The position numbers were made by a program, and so were the translations under genes. The notes under the pieces are model-generated. The model did not search any database and was not told where the DNA came from. It worked only from the letters and a program-made list of their open reading frames with translations. From the NCBI RefSeq assembly GCF_020172685.1, contig NZ_CP083986.1:4296158-4360157 (forward strand): a stretch of 64,000 nucleotides of DNA. The letters are read 5' to 3'. Shown one piece after another: positions 34,521-42,884 of this stretch; within the stretch, counting starts at the first letter, position 1, and each line of letters opens with the position of its first letter. Origin of the DNA: [Mycobacterium] nativiensis (lineage in GTDB: Bacteria > Actinomycetota > Actinomycetes > Mycobacteriales > Mycobacteriaceae).

Positions 34521-36022
34521 CCGGCCTGCCCGGCGGCCGGCGTGGCGAATGTCTTGGACTCCAGGAACTCCTCCAGGCCGGCGACGCCCATCTCTCGGCC
34601 GATGCCGGACTGCTTGTATCCCCCGAAGGGTGCGTCGGGACTGAAGTAGTTGCCGCCGTTGATCGAGAACGTTCCGGTCCGGATCCGGCGGGCCATGGCC
34701 ACCGCGCGGTCTTGTCCGCCGAAGATCGCGCCGGACAGCCCGTAGATGGAGTTGTTCGCGATGCGCACCGCGTCATCGTCGTCGTCGTAGCCGATCACGG
34801 TCAGGACCGGCCCGAAAACCTCCTCCTGGGCGATCTCGCTGTCCGGGTCGACTCCGGCCAGCAATGTCGGTGTGTAGAAGAAGCCGGGGTCGACCTTCTC
34901 GCCGCCGGTCACCAGGGTGGCGCCGGCGGCGACCGCACGCTGCACCATGCCGTCGACCTTGTCGCGCTGCTTGGCGCTGATCAGCGGGCCCATGTAGGTC
35001 TTGGGGTCGGTCGGGTCGCCGTAGCGCACGTGGGAGAAATTGGTCTTGATCAGCTCGACGATCTCGTCGTGGTGACTGTTGGGCACCAGCAGTCGCGACG
35101 TCAGCGCGCAGCCCTGGCCGGCGTGGGTGACCATCGAGAAGGAGGCGAAGACCGCCGCCATATTGAAGTCGGCGTCGTCGAGCACGATCGCCGCGGACTT
35201 GCCCCCCAGTTCCAGGAAGACCCGCTTGAGTGTGCCGCTGGCGGCGGCCATGATCGCCCGCCCGGTCGGGGTGGATCCGGTGAAGGTGACCATGTCCACG
35301 TCCGGATCGGTGGTCAGCACCGCTCCGACCTCGGGGTCCGACGAGCTGAGCACATTGACCACTCCGGCCGGAATGTCGGTGTGGTTCGCGATCAGCTCGC
35401 CCAGGGCCAAGGTGACCAGCGGGGTGTCGGGTGCGGCCTTGAGCACCACGGTGCAGCCGGCGGCCAGCGCGGGAGCCAGTTTCGCCAGTGCCAGCTGGTT
35501 GGGATAGTTGTAGGCGATGATCGCGGCGACGACGCCGGCGCCTTCCTTCTCCACCCAGCGGTGGTGCAGCATCCCGCGACTCTCGATGTTGCCGAGGTCT
35601 TCGGTCATCGGATAGTCCTCGAGCAGATCGGCGTAATAGCGCACGATCGCGATCGGCCCGTCCAGTTGTGCGCCCTGGGTCAGCGCCGCGGTGGCTCCGA
35701 CCTCGGCAATGGTGAGCGCGGCGAACTCCTCGCGGTGTTCGACGAGAGCCTTGTGCAGCTGATCGAGGCAGCGGATTCGCAGGGCGGTGTCGGTGGCCCA
35801 GCCGCTGGTGTCGAACGCCCGTCGCGCCGCGGCGACGGCCTCGGCGGCCTGTTCGACGGTCGCCTCGGGGGCGTAGCCCAGGACTTCTCCGGTGGCGGGG
35901 TTGAGCGAGGAGAACGTGCGGTCGGCATCGACCAGCTTGCCGTCGATCAGCAGCCGCCGCCCGGCGGCCTGTCCAGCCTCGGCACCACCGGTGATGGTTC
36001 CTGCCGTGTCCTGCGATCGCAT
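34517..36022 (-). CDS. NAD(P)-dependent aldehyde dehydrogenase
   Basis: A 501-aa ALDH-superfamily enzyme of normal length. N172 is in AYNYPNQL, the general base E271 in LELGGKSAAIV, and the nucleophile C305 in HAGQGCALTSR. The cofactor loop is TFTGSTPTGRAI. It should oxidise an aldehyde to an acid, which the next gene could convert to a CoA ester. GGAGG lies six bases before ATG 36022. It is the first gene of the approximately 14-kb leftward unit ending with mceA-F and the exported proteins. Confidence 0.94.
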   Translation of the reverse strand: MRSQDTAGTITGGAEAGQAAGRRLLIDGKLVDADRTFSSLNPATGEVLGYAPEATVEQAAEAVAAARRAFDTSGWATDTALRIRCLDQLHKALVEHREEFAALTIAEVGATAALTQGAQLDGPIAIVRYYADLLEDYPMTEDLGNIESRGMLHHRWVEKEGAGVVAAIIAYNYPNQLALAKLAPALAAGCTVVLKAAPDTPLVTLALGELIANHTDIPAGVVNVLSSSDPEVGAVLTTDPDVDMVTFTGSTPTGRAIMAAASGTLKRVFLELGGKSAAIVLDDADFNMAAVFASFSMVTHAGQGCALTSRLLVPNSHHDEIVELIKTNFSHVRYGDPTDPKTYMGPLISAKQRDKVDGMVQRAVAAGATLVTGGEKVDPGFFYTPTLLAGVDPDSEIAQEEVFGPVLTVIGYDDDDDAVRIANNSIYGLSGAIFGGQDRAVAMARRIRTGTFSINGGNYFSPDAPFGGYKQSGIGREMGVAGLEEFLESKTFATPAAGQAG

Positions 36023-36037
36023 CCAAGCCTCCCCGCC

Positions 36038-36090
36038 GGGTAACTACGTTCTCATGTGCGGCGAATCTTACATCGCGAAAGTGAGAATTC
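36038..36090. promoter_or_regulatory. Degenerate operator half-sites between the ALDH-mce unit and the SDR-P450 operon
   Basis: Two half-sites of the regional motif lie in inverted order: GTTCTCAT at 36048-36055 and GTGAGAATTC at 36081-36090. The stretch 36038-36054 fits the 17-bp operator form only weakly (GGGTAAC-TAC-GTTCTCA). It sits 16 bases upstream of the ALDH start codon. If bound, it would bring the mce unit under the same regulator as the neighbouring operons. I rate this as suggestive only. Confidence 0.35.
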
Positions 36091-36202
36091 AAGGGGAGCA
36101 CGAATACCGCCGACACCGCCCCGCAACAACCTCGGTCGGCTACCGTTCGGCATATCCCCTGCTGAGGGCAGGTCTGCGCGATCCTTGCCAGAAACAGCCC
36201 TG

Positions 36203-36219
36203 CGAGAGTACGATTCTCA
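36203..36219. promoter_or_regulatory. YGAGAAT-N3-ATTCTCR operator, site 1
   Basis: CGAGAGT-ACG-ATTCTCA, 22 bases upstream of the SDR start at 36242. It differs from the palindromic consensus by one base in the left half. A possible promoter TTGCCA (36185-36190) with an 18-base gap to TACGAT (36209-36214) places the site over the -10 box, as expected for a repressor. Confidence 0.65.
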
Positions 36220-36241
36220 TCGATCGGGAAGGGGATTCTTT

Positions 36242-36961
36242 GTGACCGAGACGGGCCTCGCGAGGACTGCTGTCGTGACCGGGGGCGCCTCGGGCATCGG
36301 CGCGGCGGTGGTGAACCGCCTGCGCGCCGACGGCCACCGGGTGGCGATCATCGACCTCAAACCGGGCGATCAGGAGCTGGCCTTCGCCGCAGACGTGACC
36401 GATCGCGGGCAGATCGATGTCGCACTGACCGGGATCCGCGATCAACTGGGCCCCGTCGAGATACTCGTCAACGCCGCCGGGCTGGACGGCTTCAAGAAGT
36501 TCAGCCACATCAGCTTCGAGGACTGGCAACGCGTCATCGACGTCAACCTCAACGGCGTCTTCCACACCATTCAGGCGGTGCTGCCCGACATGCTGGCCGC
36601 CGGCTGGGGGCGCATCGTCAACATCTCCTCGTCCAGTACGCATTCCGGCACTCCCTATATGGCGCACTACGTTGCGGCCAAGTCCGCCGTGAACGGACTC
36701 ACCAAGACCCTGGCGCTGGAGTACGGGCCGAACGGGATCACCGTCAACGCCGTGCCGCCCGGCTTCATCGACACCCCCATGCTGCGCAACGCAGAGAGCC
36801 GCGGCTTCCTGGGCGACATCGACGACAACATCGCCCGGACTCCGGTGCGCCGCATGGGCAAACCCGAAGACATCGCGGCCGCATGCGCATTCCTGGCGTC
36901 CGAGGAGGCCGGTTACATCACCGGGCAGATCCTGGGCGTCAACGGCGGCCGCAACACCTGA
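36242..36961 (+). CDS. Short-chain dehydrogenase/reductase (FabG-like)
   Basis: A 239-aa classical SDR. TGGASGIGAAV is at about 13-23, followed by VNAAGLDG, VNISSSSTHS (Ser), HYVAAKSAVNG (YxxxK) and QILGVNGG. GTG 36242 is used because AAGGGG lies seven to eight bases upstream and the family N-terminus starts there; the frame is open to 36056. It heads the operon SDR - mycofactocin SDR - ferredoxin - P450. It probably oxidises a hydroxyl, perhaps a 3-hydroxyacyl-CoA or ring alcohol. Confidence 0.9.
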   Translation: MTETGLARTAVVTGGASGIGAAVVNRLRADGHRVAIIDLKPGDQELAFAADVTDRGQIDVALTGIRDQLGPVEILVNAAGLDGFKKFSHISFEDWQRVIDVNLNGVFHTIQAVLPDMLAAGWGRIVNISSSSTHSGTPYMAHYVAAKSAVNGLTKTLALEYGPNGITVNAVPPGFIDTPMLRNAESRGFLGDIDDNIARTPVRRMGKPEDIAAACAFLASEEAGYITGQILGVNGGRNT

Positions 36962-37002
36962 CACTCGCCGCACCGAGGTGTGCAACAACGAAAGGAACAA
37001 CT

Positions 37003-37863
37003 GTGGGACGCGTTGCCGGAAAGGTCGCATTCATCACGGGCGCAGCCCGCGGACAGGGCCGTAGCCACGCGCTGCGCCTGGCCGAAGAAGGCGCCGACAT
37101 CATCGCCGTCGACCTGTGTCAGGACATCGAGACGATCGGCTACCCGATGGCGCGGCCCGAGGACCTCGAGGAGACCGCCAAACTCGTCGAGAAGACCGGC
37201 CGCGGCATCATCACCGCACAGGCCGACGTGCGCGACGCGGCCGCGCTCAAGACCGCACTCGACGCCGGGATCGCCGAGTTCGGCAAGCTCGACATCGTTG
37301 TCGCCCAGGCCGGTGTGGCCGGCATGAAGGGCAACCCCCCGCTGCAGGCGTGGATCGATGTCATCAACACCAACCTGATCGGCACCATCAACGGCATCCA
37401 GGTCTCGCTGCCGCACCTGGGCGAAGGCGCCTCGATCATCGCCACCTCATCGGCCGCCGCGTTGATGGACGCCCACCAGAAGGCCAACCCGGGTGCCGAC
37501 CCGGGCGGGATGGCCTACATGACCTCCAAGCGGCTGATGGCGCAGTACGTACACGACCTGGCAACCGAGTTGGCGGTGCGAGGCATCCGCGCCAACGTCA
37601 TTCACCCGACCAACTGCAACACCGACATGTTGCAGAGCGAGCCGATGTACCGGTCCTTCCGGCCCGATCTGGAGCACCCGACCCGCGCCGACGCCGAGCC
37701 GGTGTTCTACGTGCAGCAGGCGATGAAGGTGCCGTTCATCGAGCCCGAGGACATCTCCAACGCGGTGCTGTGGCTCGCGTCCGACGAGGCCCGCTACGTG
37801 ACAGGCATGCAGTTACGAGTCGACGCCGGTGGATATCTCAAGTGGTACGACTACCACGTCTGA
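37003..37863 (+). CDS. Mycofactocin-dependent SDR family oxidoreductase (carveol-dehydrogenase-like)
   Basis: A 286-aa SDR beginning MGRVAGKVAFITGAARGQG, with the insertion IGYPMARPEDLEETAKLVE after the second strand. That insertion is the hallmark of the mycofactocin-coupled SDR family, whose NAD is buried and recycled through the peptide-derived cofactor mycofactocin. The catalytic YMTSK is present, and the C-terminus ends LRVDAGGYLKWYDYHV. GTG 37003 has AAAGGA six bases upstream. It implies mycofactocin genes elsewhere in the genome. The likely role is oxidation of a secondary alcohol produced by the P450 downstream. Confidence 0.9.
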   Translation: MGRVAGKVAFITGAARGQGRSHALRLAEEGADIIAVDLCQDIETIGYPMARPEDLEETAKLVEKTGRGIITAQADVRDAAALKTALDAGIAEFGKLDIVVAQAGVAGMKGNPPLQAWIDVINTNLIGTINGIQVSLPHLGEGASIIATSSAAALMDAHQKANPGADPGGMAYMTSKRLMAQYVHDLATELAVRGIRANVIHPTNCNTDMLQSEPMYRSFRPDLEHPTRADAEPVFYVQQAMKVPFIEPEDISNAVLWLASDEARYVTGMQLRVDAGGYLKWYDYHV

Positions 37864-37904
37864 TGGCCAACGACACGGATTCGCCCGCCTCGGATAGGAG
37901 CAGC

Positions 37905-38108
37905 ATGAAAGTTTGGGTCGACCCGCAGCGCTGTCAGGGCCACGGTCTCTGCAAGATGATCGCGCCCGATTCCTTCGAGCTTGACGACATCGACGGCCAC
38001 TCCACGGCGGCGAGCGAGATCATTCCCGCCGACCAACACGATCTGGTACGCGAAGCCGTCCGGTCCTGCCCGGAGCAGGCCATCATCCTCACCGACGACG
38101 ACAGTTAG
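37905..38108 (+). CDS. P450-partner ferredoxin
   Basis: A 67-aa acidic ferredoxin beginning MKVWVDPQRCQGHGLC. Ligands are C10, C16 and C55-Pro, with His at position 13 (CQGHGLC). That His variant is common among actinobacterial P450 ferredoxins. Its stop is 19 bases before the P450 start, making it the probable electron donor. AGGAG lies four bases before the ATG. Confidence 0.93.
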   Translation: MKVWVDPQRCQGHGLCKMIAPDSFELDDIDGHSTAASEIIPADQHDLVREAVRSCPEQAIILTDDDS

Positions 38109-38127
38109 TAACAAGGGAGACAACGCC

Positions 38128-39495
38128 TTGAGCATCAACGAAGCCGTCACCAACAGTGCTCACAAGAAGGACCGGTCCTACCACTTCGACCGGCACACCT
38201 CCGAGTATCGGCTGAACTTCCAGTCCATCACCGAAGAGATGCACGCCAAGTGCCCGATGGCCTGGAGTGAGGCGTACGACGGCCACTGGGTAGCGGCCGG
38301 CGCGCAGCAGGTCTTCGAACTGGCCCGGTGCCCGCACATCTCCAACGACCACGACGTCAACAACGAACGCAAGGGCTACAAGGGAATCTCCATCCCGCCG
38401 GCCAAACGAGCCGTCGGGGTCCGTGGCGGCATGCTGGAGATGGACGGCGAGGAACATCGCTTCTACCGCAACGTGGTCAACCCGTACCTTTCGCCGGCCG
38501 CCATCAAGCGCTGGGAACCCCTCATCGACGACATCGTGCGGGCCTGCATCAACGAGAAGATCGAGGAAGGCCGCATCGACTTCGTCGACGACCTGGCCAA
38601 CATCGCTCCGGCGGTCTTCACGCTGGCCATGCTCGGCTTTCCGCTGAAGAACTGGACGATCTACTGCGAACCGGTACACGCGGCGGTGTACACCCCCGAG
38701 CACGATCCCGACTCGGTGCGAGTCGCCGAGTTGCATAAGCAGATGGGCCTGGATCTTCTCACCAATTACTTTGAGATCAAGGAGAACCCGCGTCCCGGTA
38801 TCGTCAGCGCCCTGGCTCAGGCCCGGATCGATGGCGAGCCGGTTCCCGACATCGACGCACTCGGCATGGTCGGGCTGGTCATCGGCGGCGGCTTCGACAC
38901 CACGACGGCGTTGACCGCGCATTCGCTGGAATGGCTCTCGGAGAACCCCGACCAGCGGGAGTTGCTCAGCACCAAACGCGACACCCTGCTGGACCCCGCC
39001 ACCGAGGAGTTCCTGCGTTACTTCACCCCGGCCGCCGGTGACGGGCGCACCTTCTCCGAAGACGTCGAGGTGGAGGGCACCCCGTTCAAGGAGGGCGAGC
39101 GCCTCTGGCTGTCCTGGGCGATGGCGAACCGCGACCCCTCGATCTTCGAAGACCCCAACCGGATCATCATGGACCGTAAGGGCAACCGGCACTTCAGCTT
39201 CGGGCTCGGAGTGCACCGCTGCATCGGCTCCAACGTGGCCCGCACCGTCTTCAAGTCGATGCTGACCGCGGTCCTGGACCGGATGCCCGACTACCGGTGC
39301 GACCCGGAGGGAACCGTCCACTACGACACCATCGGTGTCATCCAGGGCATGCGGCACCTGCCCGCGACCTTCACCCCGGGCAAGCGGATCGGGCCGGGCC
39401 TCGAGGAGACCCTGGACAACCTGCAGCGGATCTGCGACGAGCAGCAATGCGCCCTGCCGATCACCGAACGCAAGGAATCAGTCGTCATCAACTAA
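38128..39495 (+). CDS. Cytochrome P450
   Basis: A 455-aa P450 starting at TTG 38128 with GGGAG nine bases upstream. The haem ligand is C365 in FSFGLGVHRCIG. The I-helix motif is unusual, GGGFDTTT at 253-260, with Asp257-Thr258 as the acid-alcohol pair instead of Glu-Thr. The K-helix is EEFLRY. It has a long C-terminal tail beyond the haem domain (ETLDNLQRICDEQQC). It is last in its operon and ends at a strong bidirectional terminator. It probably hydroxylates the substrate oxidised by the two SDRs. Confidence 0.93.
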   Translation: MSINEAVTNSAHKKDRSYHFDRHTSEYRLNFQSITEEMHAKCPMAWSEAYDGHWVAAGAQQVFELARCPHISNDHDVNNERKGYKGISIPPAKRAVGVRGGMLEMDGEEHRFYRNVVNPYLSPAAIKRWEPLIDDIVRACINEKIEEGRIDFVDDLANIAPAVFTLAMLGFPLKNWTIYCEPVHAAVYTPEHDPDSVRVAELHKQMGLDLLTNYFEIKENPRPGIVSALAQARIDGEPVPDIDALGMVGLVIGGGFDTTTALTAHSLEWLSENPDQRELLSTKRDTLLDPATEEFLRYFTPAAGDGRTFSEDVEVEGTPFKEGERLWLSWAMANRDPSIFEDPNRIIMDRKGNRHFSFGLGVHRCIGSNVARTVFKSMLTAVLDRMPDYRCDPEGTVHYDTIGVIQGMRHLPATFTPGKRIGPGLEETLDNLQRICDEQQCALPITERKESVVIN

Positions 39496-39557
39496 CGCGA
39501 GCAGTCGCGAAAGCCCCCTATTTTGGTCTCAATAGGGGGCTTTCGCGACTGCTCGCG
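39496..39557. terminator. Bidirectional intrinsic-type terminator (27-bp perfect stem)
   Basis: Left arm 39496-39522 and right arm 39531-39557 are perfect reverse complements over 27 bases, with an 8-base loop TTGGTCTC. The stem centre is the run CCCCCTATT/AATAGGGGG. The outer part contains CGCGAGCAGTCGCG. It lies exactly between the stop codons of the convergent P450 and LLM genes. Such GCGAGCAG-type hairpins without a long U-tract are familiar between mycobacterial genes. Confidence 0.9.
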
Positions 39558-39560
39558 CTG

Positions 39561-40406
39561 TTAGTCGTTGGCTCTGAACCCGCCGATGACCGATTCCCCG
39601 AACTCGGCGATCGACTCGGGCGCGGGATCGGAGAACCAGACGTAGAACCGCTGGGCACCTTGACTGTGCAGCCCACCGAAGTAGTCGATCAGTTCGTCAG
39701 CGCGTCCACACACCAGCCCGGATCCGAAATGGCCGTAACGGCGTCGGGCTTTCCCGATGACCTCGTCGGCGTCCGCGTTCTTGCCGATGAAGCCGACCAT
39801 CTGCTGCACCGATACACGTGCGTTGCCGATCTGCGGCACCAGGCCCGGCAGAGCGTCGATGTGTGTTGCGGGCAGATTCCACCAATCGGCATATCGACGA
39901 ACCAGTTCCAGCATCCGGGGGCCACGACCGCCGAGCAGCAGCGGAATGGGTTGACTCGGCCGGGGCACCTGCGCGTCATCGGCCTCACCCCAATATCGCT
40001 TGAGGTCCCTCAGCGTCTGTTCCAGTGCGACGACCCGCTCGCGCCCGGTGGCGGTGCCGAAACCGAACTTCGCCAGCTCGTCGGGCATCGATCCCGACCC
40101 GAGTCCCAGCTCGAACCGGCCGCCGGACACCTCGGCGAGGGTGACGGCCTGTTTGGCCAGCACGGCGGCATGGCGGAACGGGTCGCACAGCACCAGATGG
40201 CCGATCCGCAGCCGTTCGGTTTTCGCCGCGACCCAGGTGGCCAACGTCATCGCCTCCCAGATCGGGCTGGCCGGCGCCATCGGCGTCTCGAGATGGTCGA
40301 GGAACGCCACACCGTCGAAATTGCTTGTCTCAGCAGTACAAGCACGCAGCGTCAGCTCCTCGACGCCCAGACCGACCTGCGGCAGAAAGAGGTACCACTC
40401 GACCAC
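39561..40406 (-). CDS. LLM-class flavin-dependent oxidoreductase (F420- or FMN-type)
   Basis: A 281-aa luciferase-like protein. It has WYLFLPQVGLG at the N-terminus, FDGVAFLDHLETP, LRIGHLVLC, the SGGRFELGLGSGSMPDE motif near 85-100 and PLLLGGRGPRML. It is shorter than the LLM at 10792 and closer to F420-dependent or FMNH2 oxidoreductases common in mycobacteria; the cofactor is not decidable by eye. I use GTG 40406 (GGGGAG nine bases upstream) rather than ATG 40451. It is the last gene of the leftward ACAD-ACAD-LLM unit. Confidence 0.85.
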   Translation of the reverse strand: MVEWYLFLPQVGLGVEELTLRACTAETSNFDGVAFLDHLETPMAPASPIWEAMTLATWVAAKTERLRIGHLVLCDPFRHAAVLAKQAVTLAEVSGGRFELGLGSGSMPDELAKFGFGTATGRERVVALEQTLRDLKRYWGEADDAQVPRPSQPIPLLLGGRGPRMLELVRRYADWWNLPATHIDALPGLVPQIGNARVSVQQMVGFIGKNADADEVIGKARRRYGHFGSGLVCGRADELIDYFGGLHSQGAQRFYVWFSDPAPESIAEFGESVIGGFRAND

Positions 40407-40499
40407 GTTCTCCGACTCCCCTTCCGAAGATGAACTCCCCCGCAACATCACCGCGGGAACCGAACGCGCATCTCGGAGGCTACCGAGGCTCCGGCAACG

Positions 40500-41675
40500 T
40501 CAGCCGCGGGGCAGGCCCAGCACCTGTTGCGCGACGATGTTGCGGTGGATCTCCGAGGTCCCCCCGGCGATGGTGCCCGAGAAGCTTCGGGCATGCCGTT
40601 CGAACCAACTGGCGAAATAGCTGTCGAGGTTCATCGGCGCATACCTGCCCGAGTTCGCCGGGTGCACCAGGCCGCCGGTCCCCGCGGCATCCAGCGCGTG
40701 ACCGGAGGCGAACATCTCGGCTTCCGAGCCGAGCAGCTTGAGCACCGACAGTGCGGGTACGTTCTCCTCGCCGCGTGCCGCCCGGGCCAGTGCCGCCGAT
40801 CCCATCAGCCGCAGCGCCTGGTAATCCATGACCGCCGTGGCGAATTGGTCGCGCTGCAGCTCGCCCTCGGGGTGGAAGTCGGCGATGATGTTGTCCAGCC
40901 GATCGGCGAAGCCCAGCCACATCATGGTGCGCTCGTGACCGAGGGATCCGTTGGCCACCCGCCACCCGCCGCCGAGCGGGCCGACCAGATTCTGCGCCGG
41001 CACCCGCACGTCGGTGAAGAACACCTCGTTGAAGTCTTTGTCGTCGATCCCGCAGATGGTCGGGAACGGCCGGCACACCACGCCCGGGGTGTCGGTGGGG
41101 ATCAGCAGCACACTGATGCCCTTGTGTTTGGGCGCATCGGGATCGGTACGCACGAAGGTCAGCAGCACGTCGGCGTCGTGCGCACCGGAGGTCCACACCT
41201 TCTGGCCGTTGACGATGAAGTCGTCTCCGTCGCGATCGGCACGGGTCCGCAGCGACGCCAGATCGGAGCCGGCACTGGGCTCGCTCATGCCCAGTGACGC
41301 GGTGATCTCGGCACGCAGGATCGGAACCGCCCAGCGCCGCTTCTGCTCGTCGCTGCCGAACGAAAGCAGCGACGCCGCAATGATGTTCACGCCCTGCGGG
41401 TTGAAGCTGTGATAGATCCGCCGCCGGCACAGCTCCTCCAGATGCACGAACTGCTGCAGCAGAGTGGCGTTGCGGCCGCCGAACTCGGGAGGATTGCCGG
41501 GCAGCAGCCAGCCGTTGTCGAACAGCAGCCGCTGCCAGCGGCGTGCCCAGTCCGGCATGTGTGACACCGATCGGGGCCGCTCGGCGGAGTCGGCCTCGTC
41601 GGGCAGGTTCGCGTCGAGGAACGCCGCGAACTCGGCGCGGAACTCCTCGACTTCGGGATCAAACGTGAGTTGCAA
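40500..41675 (-). CDS. Acyl-CoA dehydrogenase (FadE type, large subunit)
   Basis: A 391-aa ACAD. It has NGWLLPGNPPEFGGRNAT, the FAD motif MSEPSAGSDLASL, NGQKVWTSGAHDAD, and the C-terminal FSGTIAGGTSEIHRNIVAQ with Gly where medium-chain enzymes have the catalytic Glu. The TTG start at 41675 has GAGGA six bases upstream and lies 17 bases inside the preceding ACAD gene. Mycobacterial FadE pairs form alpha2-beta2 heterotetramers acting on steroid-type acyl-CoAs, and this gene pairs with 41659-42660. A same-length paralogue (391 aa) lies at 62561-63736. Confidence 0.92.
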   Translation of the reverse strand: MQLTFDPEVEEFRAEFAAFLDANLPDEADSAERPRSVSHMPDWARRWQRLLFDNGWLLPGNPPEFGGRNATLLQQFVHLEELCRRRIYHSFNPQGVNIIAASLLSFGSDEQKRRWAVPILRAEITASLGMSEPSAGSDLASLRTRADRDGDDFIVNGQKVWTSGAHDADVLLTFVRTDPDAPKHKGISVLLIPTDTPGVVCRPFPTICGIDDKDFNEVFFTDVRVPAQNLVGPLGGGWRVANGSLGHERTMMWLGFADRLDNIIADFHPEGELQRDQFATAVMDYQALRLMGSAALARAARGEENVPALSVLKLLGSEAEMFASGHALDAAGTGGLVHPANSGRYAPMNLDSYFASWFERHARSFSGTIAGGTSEIHRNIVAQQVLGLPRG

Positions 41676-42660
41676 GGTATTCCTCGGTGATCGCCGCGCG
41701 GTGCTCGGCGGCACCGCCGAGCATCAGCTCACCGGCCTTGGCGCGCTTGAGCGCGAACTGCAGGTCGTTCTCCCAGGTGAACCCCATCGCGCCGAACAGC
41801 TGCAGGCCGTGCCGGAAGACGATCGACTGGCATTCGCCGGCCGAGGCCTTGGCCATCGCCGACGCCATGCGTCTCCGCGGGTCGTCTGCTGCGATCGTCA
41901 ACGCCGCGAAATACGCCAACGCGCGGGCCCGTTCGATCGCCACGTGCATATCGGCCGCCTTGTGCTGGACGGCCTGAAACGACCCGATGGGCACGCCGAA
42001 CTGCTGGCGGCTGCGCACATGTTCGAGCGCCAGATCGAGGATGCGCTGGCAGGCGCCGACCATCGTCATCGCCATCCCGGCGAGCGCGACATGGCGGGCC
42101 GCCTCGACATCGACGCGCACCCGGGCACTGTCGGGAACCTCCACCCCGGCGAAGGACAAGTCGGCCACGTGCAGTGTCGGATCGAACACCGATGCCTTAC
42201 GTGCCCTCACCGCGGCGGCGTCGACCAGGAAGACACCGGCCTCGGCGACCACGGCCAGCCGATCGGCCCGGTCACCGTCGAGCACGTGCAGGGCGGTCCC
42301 GTCCAGCACCCAGCCGGCGGCGTTGCGGTGCGCGGTCACGCCGCTGAAGACCGCCGCCCCGGTCGAGCCGTCCGGGCGATGATGCTCACCGACCAGCGGT
42401 GCGAACTGTGTCATGGTGGCCAGAAACGGGGTCGGGTCGGTGGCGCGTCCCAGTTCTTCGAGGACGATCGCCAACTCCACCGCAGTCTCGGGTTCGTGCA
42501 GTTCCGTCCAGCCCAGGTCGACATAGACCTTCCACAGCGGGTCGACGTCGACACCGTGCTCCACCACACTGCGCACCAGCGATGGCGAGCACTGCTTGCC
42601 CACCACGTCGCGCACCGTGCCCTGCCACAGTCGCTGATCCTCGTCGAACTCCAACAGCAT
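41659..42660 (-). CDS. Acyl-CoA dehydrogenase (FadE type, partner subunit)
   Basis: A 333-aa ACAD-fold protein starting MLLEFDEDQRLWQGTVRDVV. Motifs include TELHEPETAVELAIVLEELG, VRSRQQFGVPIGSFQAVQHKAADM and HGLQLFGAMGFTWENDLQFALKRA. The shortened middle domain is typical of the second subunit of heteromeric mycobacterial ACADs. ATG 42660 has GGAGG seven bases upstream; the frame opens to 42768 but that would run across the operator. It is the first gene of the leftward operon. Confidence 0.92.
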   Translation of the reverse strand: MLLEFDEDQRLWQGTVRDVVGKQCSPSLVRSVVEHGVDVDPLWKVYVDLGWTELHEPETAVELAIVLEELGRATDPTPFLATMTQFAPLVGEHHRPDGSTGAAVFSGVTAHRNAAGWVLDGTALHVLDGDRADRLAVVAEAGVFLVDAAAVRARKASVFDPTLHVADLSFAGVEVPDSARVRVDVEAARHVALAGMAMTMVGACQRILDLALEHVRSRQQFGVPIGSFQAVQHKAADMHVAIERARALAYFAALTIAADDPRRRMASAMAKASAGECQSIVFRHGLQLFGAMGFTWENDLQFALKRAKAGELMLGGAAEHRAAITEEYLATHV

Positions 42661-42686
42661 TGCAGTCACCTCCTCCACACGCCGAT

Positions 42687-42703
42687 CGAGAATAACATTC
42701 TCG
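42687..42703. promoter_or_regulatory. YGAGAAT-N3-ATTCTCR operator, site 2
   Basis: CGAGAAT-AAC-ATTCTCG, a perfect palindrome around a 3-base spacer, 26 bases upstream of the ACAD start at 42660. On the minus strand TATTCT inside the site could be the -10 box, with GTTACA 17 bases upstream as -35, so binding would block the promoter. Confidence 0.75.
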
Positions 42704-42810
42704 CAATCGAATGTAACGATCTCAAACTGAGATACCGTGCTGTCAAAGCGTATCGCGTGGTCCGGCACCCCGCGAGGACATCTACCTGCCGCGGTCGGGC
42801 GAACAGACGA

Positions 42811-42850
42811 TGAGAATCCGATTCTTGCATGCCAAGAACACAGCTATACA
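42811..42850 (+). promoter_or_regulatory. Operator site 3 with overlapping promoter for the amidohydrolase operon
   Basis: TGAGAAT-CCG-ATTCTTG at 42811-42827 matches the regional operator with one mismatch in the right half. TTCTTG (42822-42827) followed by a 17-base gap and TATACA (42845-42850) is a good housekeeping promoter. The operator therefore covers the -35 box. The amidohydrolase ATG is at 42885. Site 2, 107 bases to the left, serves the divergent ACAD operon. Confidence 0.7.
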
Positions 42851-42884
42851 ATGGGTGTCGTCGACACGGCGAAGGGCGGCGTAG

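Noticed and set aside
42660-42768. Upstream ATG at 42768 for the ACAD partner subunit
   Set aside because: It would translate through operator site 2 and the likely promoter; ATG 42660 has a strong ribosome site and matches the family N-terminus.
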